Numbered from the stretch's first letter, positions 21,522 to 32,349 are shown. The stretch is 64,000 bases of DNA from Dimargaris cristalligena (GCA_027576995.1 JANBQC010000011.1:80427-144426); one strand, 5' to 3'. Notes: generated by a model from the sequence alone, not told the origin. Program-made: numbers and translations.

Positions 21522-22241
21522 TTATTGGGGGGCAGCACGGCCACGACCGAATCCACCACGGAACTCGGGCTTGAAGTCACCGGTGGCACCTTCCTTCTTG
21601 GCACCGTCATCACGACGGTAGCTGTCGCGGTCACCGCGGGGGCGGAAACCATCACGATCGGGGCGACCGCTGAAGCTGGGGGCAGGGGCACGGATGGCCT
21701 TCTTGAAGGTAGCGGGGTACACATCTTCGGGAAGGTGGAGGAATGTGCGCAGGTACTCGATACCCTCGTCAGTCAGGGTATAGTAGTACCACTGCCACGA
21801 GAACAGAGTCTTGACGTAGCCGCGGGAGTCCAGGGACTGCAGGGCCTTGATGACCTGCAGGTTGGGCACCTTGATGTCCTGGTGACGAGGAGCATTGTAG
21901 TCCTTCTTGGCGACCATGACTCCCTCTATATATATATATATATATATATACACGTAAAGAGATGATAATAGGGGGATAGAGAATTTCGGGAATTAGACAG
22001 CGTTACGCACAATCAACGGGGTATTCATTATTCAGTAAGCTTAGTGAGAAGAAATAGTTTGCGCATCCCATAATCTACAAACCCGGGAAATCCACCCGAA
22101 GGCGGATTCCCCAATAGTGACAATAAATGTACCGAGTTCGTGTTGCGACGGAGATGAGGGGAAGGACAGCGATGAAACTGGTTACATACCGCGGAAGAGG
22201 GTCTCGTAGATGAGCTGGCGGTTCTTCTTGGGAATCAGCAT
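21522..22241 (-). CDS. RPS10: 40S ribosomal protein eS10 (two exons)
   Basis: Exon 1 is 22241-22190 and exon 2 is 21925-21522 on the minus strand; joined they give 151 residues. The 264-bp intron is phase 1 and splits the Glu codon in LFREGVMVAKK, a position that restores the conserved N-terminus MLIPKKNRQLIYETLFREGV. The core shows eS10 signatures: VIKALQSLDSRGYVKTLFSW, YYYTLTDEGIEYLR, LHLPEDVYPATFK. The tail is Arg/Gly/Asp-rich and ends in an RGG-type run (FRGGFGRGRAAPQ), as in animal and plant eS10 and unlike the shorter yeast protein. eS10 sits on the beak of the 40S head. The acceptor AG follows directly after a (TA)n tract with no polypyrimidine tract. The exon 1 ATG has an AAG immediately upstream, a good context. 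Confidence 0.96.
21927..21950. repeat. (TA)12 microsatellite at the eS10 splice acceptor
   Basis: Twelve tandem TA units directly abut the TAG acceptor of the eS10 intron (minus strand), replacing the usual pyrimidine tract. Confidence 0.93.
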
Positions 22242-23474
22242 CTTGCAGGCTGTGGCGATCGGGGAGGCATAAAGGGAATCGGTACCAGAGTGGTCAGTCG
22301 AGATAAAATATGCATAATCACAAATTAGTAACGTTGTACGGGCCACGGATACTCCGTTTAGGGGTTTGTATATACACTTATCGGCCTATCCATCCATCCA
22401 TCCGTTCGTCGGTCCGTTATTACTCGCATACAGTTCAGTGAACTGCTGTTGTTTGATCCGTCCTCCAAAAAATATCGAACATCTCGGTAGGTAGTGACCA
22501 TTAGTAAAGGCCGGTCATTACAACGAGGCTTCCGCGACATTCGGACATGCGAGGCACTGACGGGGGGCAACGGGCGTAGGAGCAGTGGATGGATGGATTG
22601 GAAGGGCCGTAAAGTCATCGAATATCGGCTAGTCTCTGGGGAGTTGGATACATACCACGTCGTTCGGACTGTATATGACACAGATGGTTGATACAGGAAG
22701 AGTGAAGAGGAAAGGAGGAATTGTCAATGGCGGGGCTGAATCGATTATAATTACCGTGTTTCCTACATTGTGCAGTTCACCACCCACCAACCTACTCCAA
22801 ACCCCCCCCCCTCCTCCCACCATTACCACACCCCGCCGCCTCCTTCCCATCTCCCCAGCCAAGGAGGTTGAGGGATTTGACTATAGTGTATAAGAGTAGT
22901 TAGTGGTTGGTATGATTTGATATCACGTGGTTAGATAATAGTGAAAGGCGCAAGTTCCACCTATAGTCTCGATGGCCAATAATGGGGTGTATGGTTGGGG
23001 GTAGTAGCATTGCTAGGAATATCTTAAGCGCTATTACCTGCCGTCTTCCTGTGGGAAAGATCTCCCCTGCCTTCCATACCTATGGCTCTGAAGGGTGGTG
23101 GGCCTTAGCGAAATACAGCGTGACGACAGCTATTAGATGATGTGAATTAGATGGCGGACAACCTTAACTTGGTCATCAACCTGTCAATACCACACATCAT
23201 TTCCTCTTGCACAGCTACAATAGATTAGCTATATTTAGGCTGGCCAACCTAGTTACAATTGATTTACTGCATTGGAAGTTGAAACGATGAAGTGGGGTTA
23301 GCTTTATTAAAAATACGGGAGATTCGCTTGTGTATTGTTGATACTTAACGGCACCTAAAAACGCAAGGGCAAACTCCAACCCCAATGGTCGTATGAGCAT
23401 TATTATGTACAAGTGTAATAAATTATTCTGAAAATACTCGCCAGTCTTACTAACGCGCCCTACAAGTCACATCA
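22242..23474. other. Intergenic region upstream of eS10
   Basis: About 1.2 kb without a supported frame. It includes a CCAT-type simple repeat at about 22385-22402 and a poly-C tract near 22803. It should contain the eS10 promoter and the 3' UTR of the TPR-like gene. Confidence 0.4.
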
Positions 23475-24209
23475 TTAGGAACTTTCGGCTGCTTCAATTT
23501 TAGCCATACGACGCCTAAGGTTAGCCGCCAATTGATGTTTGCCCAATGCCTCTTCAACCTGGACCAGATGCTCAAGTGCCAGTAAATTACATTTGGTTTC
23601 CCGCGCGCGATAAAACCACAGCGAGCTTTGTTCAAAGGCCGTCTCGGCCAGAATGACCTGTCCCGCCCGTTGATAGCAATCCCCCAAATTCCAATAGGCC
23701 ACTCCCTTAAGGTGAGCCAAGGAGCGCTTAAGTCGAGCCGCGCCATTCGCTGGCGAGTGCGAATGTGAGTGTGAATGAGAATGCGGGTTCCATGGAGTGG
23801 AACCGGGAAGAGCGGCCTGTTGACCATCCGTTGGATTTCCGTTGTTCGCGACTAGCCGCTCGAGGGATAAATCATTCACCAGGGCTAAATCCAGTTCACT
23901 AAAGGGTGGATTAGTGGCCGCTGGTATGGCTGGCGGAGCGCAGTCGCCGTCCGTGGAGACCGGTGCGGTCCGATGGAGGGTTAAAATAGGGGGCTGGTCC
24001 GGGGTGGTGAATAGGGAAGACTGGAGGGCCGGGTCGGTGGTATTATCGAGGATGCTGCATATTTTGGCCAGGTAGGCGATGGCCTGAGTGTAGTCGAGTT
24101 TCGCAAGACAATGTTGGGCTACTTGCTGGTAACGCTGGAGGGAATTGCGGAGCTTGAAGCCGAGGTTGCCATTTGCGTCGGAGGAGCTGGTGTCCGCCAT
24201 AGTTTGCAA
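23475..24209 (-). CDS. Unrecognised protein with TPR-like helical repeats
   Basis: A single exon of 244 residues (235 if Met4 is not the initiator; MADTSSSD at 24200 is equally possible). Two helical-pair regions resemble tetratricopeptide repeats: residues about 20-55 (YQQVAQHCLAKLDYTQAIAY) and about 165-235 (LAHLKGVAYWNLGDCYQRAG, then ALEHLVQVEEALGKHQLAA), the latter matching the W-x3-G-x2-Y pattern of a TPR. Between them is a disordered stretch with an alternating (His-Ser) run near 140-150. I do not recognise the family; a small cytosolic or nuclear adaptor is an inference. Codon use resembles other genes in the window. It is divergent from eS17 across about 1.2 kb. Confidence 0.65.
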   Translation of the reverse strand: MQTMADTSSSDANGNLGFKLRNSLQRYQQVAQHCLAKLDYTQAIAYLAKICSILDNTTDPALQSSLFTTPDQPPILTLHRTAPVSTDGDCAPPAIPAATNPPFSELDLALVNDLSLERLVANNGNPTDGQQAALPGSTPWNPHSHSHSHSHSPANGAARLKRSLAHLKGVAYWNLGDCYQRAGQVILAETAFEQSSLWFYRARETKCNLLALEHLVQVEEALGKHQLAANLRRRMAKIEAAESS

Positions 24210-25385
24210 GGCCCCTTCAATGGTGTAATATACTATATATTAATGGGTAGGGAACGGGCGGGGAATCAGGAAGGGCGGGCTTTATGGGACTATAGTATTA
24301 GGGGTATTAGCCAGTACAGGGTAAATATGAGATGGGAGGTCGCCCGTTGGGAGGAATCCTGTGAAGGATAGGTATAGTTGCTTAGATTCAAGGGCCACTC
24401 CAAGGTATTTTGACATTAGAGTTATGAATAGACCACAGCACATGGAAACCCGAATAGTGCGTGGTCGATAACGAAATTGCCCTGAAAGAGTCCCTGGGCT
24501 ATACTTATCACGTGATTTAACGCAAACTATGGCCTGTATGCCATTTGGCCCAGATGGAGGGGTAGGAGCCGCCCCCCCCCTCACCCTTCATGGAAAGAGA
24601 GTTTGCGGCAATAGTGTGGTAGTCGCTGGCTAGGCGGCGTAAAGTAAGCGGCACCCATGGAGGGGCCCATTCTACAGGTGGGGCACAGATCATACAAGTT
24701 GGGTAGACAAGAAATTCATCCACAAAGTAGTCCATATTATAAGCTAAATCCACCCGGACCCCATCAAGGCTCCCTCTCTTTTTCGCTTTGACATACCCAC
24801 ACAGCCGTCGTATTTCGAGAAGTGGTACGTGCGATTGACGTCCACCCTCTATAGCTTAGCCGACCCAGCCCGTACGCTCGTCACGGATGCCACTCCGAAC
24901 CCCCGCACCATCATCGGTCAACCTCTCCATCCCGTCGAGTAACACCCACCCATCCATCGATCGACCGACTAGCCATCCATCCGTCAGTCTGTGAGCTAAT
25001 CGATGTAACACCTACCTATTCGACACTACGAATATATCAGTGGTAACAACACTAGTTCGAAACCACTGTTGACCCCCCTCGATTCGCCGGACTTACGGAA
25101 CGGCTAGGCGATGGATGGATGTTTTCAGATGCGGTGTCGAAGTGCGGGGCATACGAGCCACCCCTCATGTTATGTGGTCGATTGGCCAGCGGGGGATTTG
25201 GTTCGCCCCATTCCCCATGGGCTAATCATGAATCACTTCGAAGCGACTGTCAGCTCCTCTCCCCCCATCTAACCATTGGGAATCCACCACCTTACTTACC
25301 CCCCCCCCTCCCATACTTTTTTTGCCTGCACATTTGCCCTATCCCCACCGCGCTTATTTTGGACACCTATAGACAATAATCCACC
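24210..25385. other. Divergent intergenic region (TPR-like gene / eS17)
   Basis: About 1.2 kb without a supported gene. It contains CCAT/CGAT-type simple repeats around 24950-24985 and a pyrimidine-rich leader directly before the eS17 start (25260-25330). Promoters of both genes are expected here. Confidence 0.4.
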
Positions 25386-25814
25386 ATGGGCCGCGTTAGA
25401 ACCAAGACCGTCAAGAAGGCCTCCCGGGTCGTTATTGAGAAATACTACCCCCGCCTGACTCTGGATTTCCAGACCAACAAGCGCATCTGCGACGAGGTGG
25501 CCATCATCCCTTCCAAGCGTCTGCGCAACAAGATCGCCGGCTTCACCACCCATCTGATGAAGCGTATTCAGCGCGGTCCCGTGCGCGGTATCTCCTTCAA
25601 GCTGCAGGAAGAGGAGCGCGAACGCAAGGACAACTACGTCCCCGAGGTCTCGGCCCTTAACACCGGTCGCGTGGAAATCGACTCCGACACCAAGGCTCTG
25701 CTGAAGTCCCTGCACTTCGACAACGTCCCCGGCGTCCATGTCGTCAACCCCCAGGTCGCCACTTTCGATAACCGTCGCTTCCACGGCCGTCGCCCCAACA
25801 ACAACCGGGCTTAA
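25386..25814 (+). CDS. RPS17: 40S ribosomal protein eS17 (intron-less)
   Basis: A single exon of 142 residues covering full-length eS17. The N-terminus [20 protein letters not shown], the core [20 protein letters not shown] and [20 protein letters not shown] are nearly invariant in eukaryotes; the C-terminal third ([20 protein letters not shown]) is fungus-like and ends in an Arg/Asn-rich tail. It is a beak/head protein of the small subunit. The start is CCACCATGG, an optimal context. Codon use is strongly biased to C-ending codons, as expected for a highly expressed gene. No coding intron is present, unlike eS10 and uS15 here. An AATAAA lies about 90 bases after the stop. Confidence 0.97.
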   Translation: MGRVRTKTVKKASRVVIEKYYPRLTLDFQTNKRICDEVAIIPSKRLRNKIAGFTTHLMKRIQRGPVRGISFKLQEEERERKDNYVPEVSALNTGRVEIDSDTKALLKSLHFDNVPGVHVVNPQVATFDNRRFHGRRPNNNRA

Positions 25815-25903
25815 GTCTAGGGATTCGAATTTTGTTTTAGCCAAAATACGGTGTCCGACATATTCCCTCCCCCTCTCTTAACCTTCTCTTTGTAATCACA
25901 TTG

Positions 25904-25909
25904 AATAAA
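25904..25909 (+). terminator. AATAAA polyadenylation signal of eS17
   Basis: A perfect AATAAA 90 bases downstream of the eS17 stop, in pyrimidine-rich 3' UTR-like sequence. Confidence 0.6.
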
Positions 25910-26772
25910 ATCCACCCTCTTATTCTACACCCCCCACAGGCTCTTTAGGGCTCCCCCACTCGTTTCTTTATCAACCCTCCCTCCCCTCTCTCTTATCGCC
26001 GCCCGTATCCATGGTTCGATTTTGACAATAAATACGTAACGGTTCCTGAGCGGCATTCACTTTGATCATGATTGTGGGCCTTTTGGTGTTCCTCTGACAT
26101 GCCATATTATATATGTTATTCAGGGGGGCGTTAAGGGTTGGACTGGGACAGTAGGGAATTGCAATGCAAAAGACTGTGTATAGTAGCTACAGATGAGATA
26201 TCAGTCCTGTTTGGTGCTTTAAACTGCCTCCCTAATCAGACTGCTAAATTGATAGACATGGGTTAGCTTATTCACTCTTCAAAAGCAACCAGGTGCGGGT
26301 CGAACTATTTTCTAGGGCGAGTCTGGCTTTGTTGATATAATTTGGTTTTATGAGAAAATTACCATCATGTAGACTGCTAGGCATACTATTCTACCCCTAA
26401 TCAAAGTTGTATAGCCTGTGCTCTATCGGGATCATGTAGTTGGATCCAACTTATCATTAAATGGTCTTGGGTTCCCTCTAACAATACCCACTATCTCATT
26501 GTCATTTGCCCGGCTAGTCTGTCACTCAGGTATATTGTATTTTAATGTATAAAAAAGGGGGATGTGTATTTAATTTTAAAGTATGAAGGAAAATAAACCT
26601 CCGAATTTGAACTCAAGCTAACAACAAGATTGGTAAATTTATAAAAGCTAGAAAGGCGGGGAGAGTATACATCCAAGTCGTAAAGTACTTGCTAATTTTT
26701 TATCTAAATGTACAATAGCGCAACCCTCACAGGATGGGGGGTGGATTGGTGGAAAAAGGAGCTCGACCAAGC
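25910..26772. other. Convergent intergenic spacer
   Basis: About 860 bases between eS17 (+) and the small membrane protein (-). It is AT-rich and fairly poor in CpG, especially 26130-26290, with no supported frame. Confidence 0.4.
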
Positions 26773-27027
26773 CTAGGCAGTGGCAGAGGTAGGCGCCAAA
26801 TCCGCAGCTTCAGCCTTATTTTCCTTGTACTTGCCAATGGCCGCATCGGCAGCATAGTAGGCAACAGCAGCACCACCTACAGCAAGGGCAGCCTTGATGG
26901 CCATTTCTTTTTTGGAAAGGCTAGTGGGAGCCGAGTCGTCAGAAGAAGTAGTAGTAGTAGGGAGGGTTGCGGAACGAACCACGACCACGGTGGCCAGAAC
27001 AAGAGCGAGAGCGGACAGGACCTTCAT
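26773..27027 (-). CDS. Small secreted or membrane protein (orphan)
   Basis: An 84-codon frame. Residues 1-19 form a strong signal peptide (MKVLSALALVLATVVVVRSA). A Thr/Ser/Asp-rich linker (20-40) follows, then an Ala/Gly-rich hydrophobic helix (IKAALAVGGAAVAYYAADAA, about 43-64) and a charged C-terminus (KYKENKAEAADLAP). The second helix could be a membrane anchor or an amphipathic helix. There are no cysteines and no recognised domain. Codon bias and amino-acid composition look real, and the start lies in a plausible leader. A surface mini-protein or mating/virulence-type secreted peptide are possibilities I cannot distinguish. Confidence 0.6.
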   Translation of the reverse strand: MKVLSALALVLATVVVVRSATLPTTTTSSDDSAPTSLSKKEMAIKAALAVGGAAVAYYAADAAIGKYKENKAEAADLAPTSATA

Positions 27028-27171
27028 GGCTGAATAACGAGAGAAAAGTGGTAAGGGTGAGGGGAGGGAAAAGTAGTGGTACTTAAAGGGTACACGTTGG
27101 AAAGCTGTAGTAGGAAATGAAAGGCAATTGCTGGCTTAGCGGTGGATGGTAGTAGAAGAGTGGATTAATGA

Positions 27172-27196
27172 TAGAGAGAGAGAGAGAGAGAGAGAG
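27172..27196. repeat. (GA)n microsatellite
   Basis: About twelve GA units roughly 145 bases upstream of the small membrane protein gene; it lies in that gene's probable promoter as a (TC)n run on the sense strand. Confidence 0.9.
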
Positions 27197-28501
27197 CGGA
27201 TGTAACGTTATTTATAGACCGCGAGATGTCCATAGCTGGGCGGTTAATGGGTCCCATGTTATGGATATACTGGACTTTACTATAATAGAGAGGTATGTAT
27301 TGCACTATACCCCATGTTTTTAGTCAAATATAGGAGAAGGGGAGGGGGGGTTGCTCACATTAGCCGTCCCTTTGCCCTTCCCTTACCGGCGAGTACACAT
27401 TTATTCCGTTCAACTATCCTTTGTCAAAACAAAATTCATCCCCATAATCCATTTGCCCATGCACCTACTAGGCTTGGCAATGATGAAATCGGAATGCAAT
27501 TTTATTAAAGAATATCCGTTTGGCCTATGGTATGTTCCCCGTCTCCCCTTTTGGCCACCGGCCTCATGTCTCTATCCTAACATCCGGCTAGGTATGATAG
27601 TAACGACTGGACGGATATGGACCGGGAATAGAACGGGTATTTTTCCCTTCGGATACTATTTAAAAGGCACCAAATTATCGCACCAATGATAAAGCGTACG
27701 TGCCGACAAAAATTGGTGGTGTAGGCGTTGGCCAAAGTTAAATGGCCGAGAGGCCTTTCCCTTTCCCTCGATTGCTACATTTAGTGGTGGATTCTATGAG
27801 ACCCGGGTTTAATTAGGAATCCTTATAAGCTCGGGTCAGTTGGCAAATGGAAAAAATAGAACGAGGAAAGTCTGGGCAGGGGAGTGCAGACAGCGCGGTA
27901 CAGTAGGCATGTTGGGGTGTTCATCTAGGCGGGCCACAGTCAAACAAGGGCCCGGGCAGGTGGCTTTACTAGGGTGCGGCGTCAAAAGCACGTCCTGCTT
28001 TACTAATGGGTTGGCAGTATACCAAGGCCCTATAATAGGGCACTTTAGTTTTCTACATTTGGAGGGGCGCCAAAAGTAAAAGCCACAAGCCAAGGGTATA
28101 GTGGTACCAAAATGGCTTCCAGGTGTTACATTAGTAGCCATTTCATATTCTGCACAGTACATGTATTATTTAAAAATAGGTATATCGCCAATATCGCTAT
28201 TTTACAACTTAATATATAATTTCGCTTTTTTTTTTGAAGGAGGGGGGTTATAATAAGCTGTTCCAATTTAGCGGAAAATTCATGAGTAATGGGCCGCCGG
28301 CAGTGGCAAATAAAAGGCAGCACTAATTGCAACATAACTATTCCTCTCATAAATACATCTTATGAGTAAACAGTTTAAACCATCTGAGCTGAGCACCATT
28401 TGTCATCGAAATGTTCTTCCATGGACCATGGGTTAGGCATGCAAATTTCGGCCTACACCTCTTTTGAAGGCTTTGCCATAAATTCGGGGGCTGTATATCC
28501 G
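27197..28501. other. Non-coding DNA before the CpG-depleted block
   Basis: No supported gene. CpG dinucleotides are present at ordinary density until about 28500. Confidence 0.4.
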
Positions 28502-30691
28502 GATGTGCTGTCCATTCTATTCATAGCATACAAGGTTCAGGATAGATTGGGGAGTGCTTTAGTAGGCCCTAGTTTCTTGAATTATAGAGCCCAGTGGCCC
28601 TCCTGGTCATTTGATAGCCCAGTGTTATTTAGCAATAAATAAGGCTATAGTATAGCTCTACCTGTTCTTCACACATCTATTACTACCATGTTTCTGGGGT
28701 GTAATGTAAAGTATCCAATCTACTAAAGTATTTACAATATCATAGTATGAGAGGGCATCATGCCTAGCCATTCCAGGCTTATGGCAGTGTTTCAATGGCA
28801 GGTTTCCTAGCTTATTTAGCAGCAGGGGGTGGTGTAGTCAAACCTTATCAAAAGGGACCAGGGGAGGGAGGGATATCTACATAATGGCACTTCAGCATAG
28901 TGTATGAACTGGGTGTATGCACAGTGGCTCCAAAAAGGGTATCCATGTTTTACACTTTTGGTTTTACAAATATATTACTTAGGATTTAATAGAGGAAAAA
29001 TAAATAGTTATAACTAAAAGAAAGCCCTTCTCTTCTAGTTTGTATGTATAAAATAATAAGTCTGCATTTTCTTTCAATGGTAAGATATAGCTATTCTAAA
29101 ATGACTAGTACATTGATACACTTTTTGGGTTGTTTAAATAATTACCACTTTTTGTAAAATTGTAATTTAAAGTCATCCTAGTAGCCGTTTTTAGTAATCA
29201 CTTATTTGTAATGCTCAGGAATGGTATAAATGACTCTCTACCACTCCCTCCTGGTGACCCTGGGCTGGGTTGTACCATCCTTTTCCCAGTATTTGAGTAT
29301 CCTTTTTGGTAGTCATTAATAATTATGGGATGTATAGCTCTAAATCTAGGCCTATATCTATTCAATAAGATTCAGGCCTGGGAACTATGTAGGCTACTCC
29401 ATAGCCTCAAATAGTTACTTTATAAGTCACTTTTGAAAAGATAATTAAATTAACTTTGATCTAGTAATACAAGGTTGAGGAGGGCTAATTTTTCTTAGGT
29501 ATGTCCTTGAAGAGGTGTTAGTAAAGTTTTTTAATATTTTGGTAATCTAGTTTACACCTGTATATATATGCAACAGTTCCAAATTATGATACTCCTACCC
29601 TCCAGACATGCCTGTTTATTATGACAGGCTGGTAATGAGGCCAGGTACTGCAAGACAGACAGGAATCAAAGGGATAATAATGAGTTTATTAAAATAAATA
29701 ATCAGAATAGATAAAACAAGAGGAAAGTTGCAAGCTGAAGAGTAAGCTATTGGGGAAGGGTGGGGTTATATTTGAACATAAGGGGTAGGGGAAAGAATGG
29801 TAATGACTAACTAATATGAATTGGTAACTAGAAGAGAGGGAGAGTATAGTAATAACAATCAAAACATAGTAGAATAATGGGGACATATTTTCTTATAGTG
29901 AATAGCTACTTTACCCATCTGTTGGTATGAATTTTGCCTATACAATTGGTTAATCTTATAGTGCAAATTAATTGGTCATGATAGTGGGCCAGAAAAGACA
30001 GCACTAATGTTGCTTACCAGATATTATTCCATGAGATGATAATGAAGAGATGCTAGCACCAATGTATCTTAATTGTTTGGATTGGGAGGTGGTCCCTAGA
30101 TATTAGGCATATACAAAAGTAAAATTGAATGGGAACTTGTTGTAATGCAGCATATGTATATGGCAATACCAATATTGGCTTAGTTGATAATACTGTGGGA
30201 CAACCAGCTACAATAATATATTGTTACAGCATGCATTGGGGGAGTTCTTGGTTATAAATTTAAAAATAAATATCTTTAGCTGCAGGTACAATATAACTAG
30301 CTGGCTAAAGAATATGGGAAAGGTTTTACTGGGCTGTGTAACAAAAAATCCATAGGATGAGGCTAATACTACTTGTTAAAACCAAATCTCCAACATATTT
30401 TCCCATCCATTCTTTAATTATAGCTTTTTACAGCTGCACTGAATTCCACCCATATGTTATATTGATAATATAGTACAACATCTTAATGCCTTCTTAGTCC
30501 TACTCCCACTTTCAGTGATATTGTGTCTTACATTATAATAATGGGATGTTATTGTGATACTGGATTAGGCTGGAATTTGGCCCTAATCTGGCCTGATGCT
30601 TAGTGAATTTGAGAGTTAATGGTTGTTTAGTTGGCTTTATAAGGTGAAATATACATAGATTTACAAATTATAACCCATTTTTTCAAAAGTT
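28502..30691. other. CpG-depleted block of 2.19 kb
   Basis: Reading every line, I find one CG (29186-29187) between the flanking CGs at 28500 and 30692. CG is frequent in the rest of the window, genes and spacers alike. The block is AT-rich, has no usable frame and encloses one copy of the 144-bp repeat. TG and CA are common, as expected if methylated CpG decayed. The simplest reading is an old methylated, silenced insertion; a foreign origin is the alternative. Confidence 0.85.
30312..30455. mobile_element. 144-bp MITE-like element, copy 1
   Basis: The ends are ATATGGGAAAGG and GGAATTCCACCCATAT; the right end reverse-complemented matches the left end imperfectly over about 28 bp. The outermost TA on each side is consistent with a TA target duplication. 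It aligns without gaps to three other 144-bp copies. This copy contains no CpG, including the one after TAA that the other three share. Confidence 0.85.
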
Positions 30692-31249
30692 CGGCAACCT
30701 CTCAAAGTATTATGTAGTCGAATTATCTTGTTGAGTGGTTTTTGCACTAATTGACCGAGCGAGTTAGCACCAATCCGTATGGCTTGATTCGAAGGTATAG
30801 GGAGTGTCACGTGCTCCGGATTTCCTCGGTCAGCTTTTGTATCTCTAGGCCCACTCTGTAGACCTAGATTGACACTTGGGCTGGAGAGTATAGTATGCAT
30901 GGGGCGGGAAATTTAATGTTTTTTTGGTAGACTTAATGGTGAGGGTTTTTCATTATTCGACGATTCTATTTTAATTTTTTGTGCCCAGAGCACAATGAAA
31001 GGTGGGATATTCATTTGACAAAGAATCTGCAATTGGGCTGGCCGTCCATTAATGGCCAGCTAAAAAAACACCAGTGTGGGAAGGGGAAATGGCAGCGAGC
31101 TTCGTACAAGACCCGCGGGCCACTTTGAAACCCCGAGATTCCATCTCTCTCTCTTCTTTCGCTTCGATCTCACTCGGACTACTCCACGGTACTTTTACCT
31201 TACCTTCTTTAACTTCTCTCCCCCCTGCGAGTTTACCAATCTAATCACC
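30692..31249. other. uS15 upstream region
   Basis: CpG reappears here. The last 120 bases before the uS15 ATG are pyrimidine-rich (CTCTCTCTCTTC-type), typical of ribosomal-protein leaders in this window. No separate gene is supported. Confidence 0.4.
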
Positions 31250-32168
31250 ATGGGTCGCATGTACGGATCTGGCAAGGGTATCTCCCGCTCCTCCATCCCC
31301 TACCGTCGCACCGCCCCCAACTGGGCCAAGACCGGTGCCGATGAGGTCGTTGAGACCATCTGCAAGTTCGCCAAGAAGGGTATGCCCCCTTCCCAGATTG
31401 GTGCCCAGCTCCGTGACTCCCACGGAGTCCCCCTCGTGCGCGTCCTGACCGGTACCAAGATCGTCCGCATTCTCAAGGCCAATGGTCTCGCCCCTTCCCT
31501 GCCCGAGGATCTGTACCACCTCATCAAGAAGGCCGTCACCATCCGCAAGCACATTGAGCGCACCCGCAAGGATAAGGACGCCAAGTACCGCCTGATTCTG
31601 ACCGAGTCCAAGATTCACCGTCTGGCCCGTTACTACAAGACCTCCGGCAAGCTCCCCCCCAACTGGAAATAGTAAGTTGTGTTTTTAATTATGCCTGTAT
31701 ATACTAATGATAATCTAAGCCTATACATATGTATATATATATATATATAAGTGTTCCTGTACTCCGGGAACAACCCCCTGGCCTCCGAAATAAGTGTCCG
31801 CTTCCACTCGGTTATGGTGGCAATGGTCTGGGCGTTTGCGACTTCCCTCGTCGGGTGGGGTATAGCGAAGTGACCAAGAGAGGGACATGTCCATATACCA
31901 ATGGGTTCTACCCATTGAAAACCCCCCGGCAATCCGAACCACCCAACCTAGGACATTGTTTCGGTTTGTGCAAGGCATTTTCAAGGCTCTCCTGTGGAGA
32001 AGTTTGGGGGTGTCTCCCCACATTCTGGGCAATAGTCGACTTTGCTAACCACCACCTTGTTTTTCCGGAATCCTTCATCGGGACCGCCGTTCTTGTTGCG
32101 CCTCTGTACCCCTAACCTCCCCTTATGTTCACAGCGAATCCGCCACCGCCTCTGCCCTGGTCGCCTAA
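31250..32168 (+). CDS. RPS13: 40S ribosomal protein uS15 (yeast S13; two exons)
   Basis: Exon 1 is 31250-31671 and exon 2 is 32135-32168; they give 151 residues, the standard family length. The 463-bp GT-AG intron is phase 2 and lies only eleven codons before the stop, splitting the Tyr codon in [14 protein letters not shown]. Family signatures include [59 protein letters not shown] and LPPNWKYES. uS15 binds h22 of 18S rRNA and contributes to bridge B4. The start is CACCATGGG; the frame is open further upstream but that part is leader. The intron carries a (TA)n tract. Without splicing, translation would stop right at the donor (TAG), giving a protein lacking the last eleven residues. Confidence 0.97.
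31732..31749. repeat. (TA)n tract in the uS15 intron
   Basis: About nine TA units some 60 bases into the uS15 intron. Confidence 0.9.
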
Positions 32169-32349
32169 GTATATTCCTCATTTTTCCAAACGTGGCACTG
32201 CAGTATGTCTGGCTTGCTTTGCTTCGCTTTGGTTAAGTTCAAAATATGACACTGTCTCTTGTCACTGTATTGGATTAATGGTCGAGTGTTTTACCCACTG
32301 GCTCTTTAATAATTAATTCATTTGTGACATTAAAACTCGGCTTTTCATT

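Noticed and set aside
22385..22402. CCAT-type repeat as a possible CRISPR or regulatory array
   Set aside because: It is a short simple-sequence run in a eukaryotic spacer, without spacer-repeat structure.
25296..25844. 182-codon minus-strand frame over eS17
   Set aside because: It is the antisense shadow of the strongly biased eS17 coding sequence.
31076..31249. 58-codon N-terminal extension of uS15 in the same frame
   Set aside because: Family proteins start at MGRM; the upstream part is a CT-rich leader and the ATG at 31250 has an optimal context.
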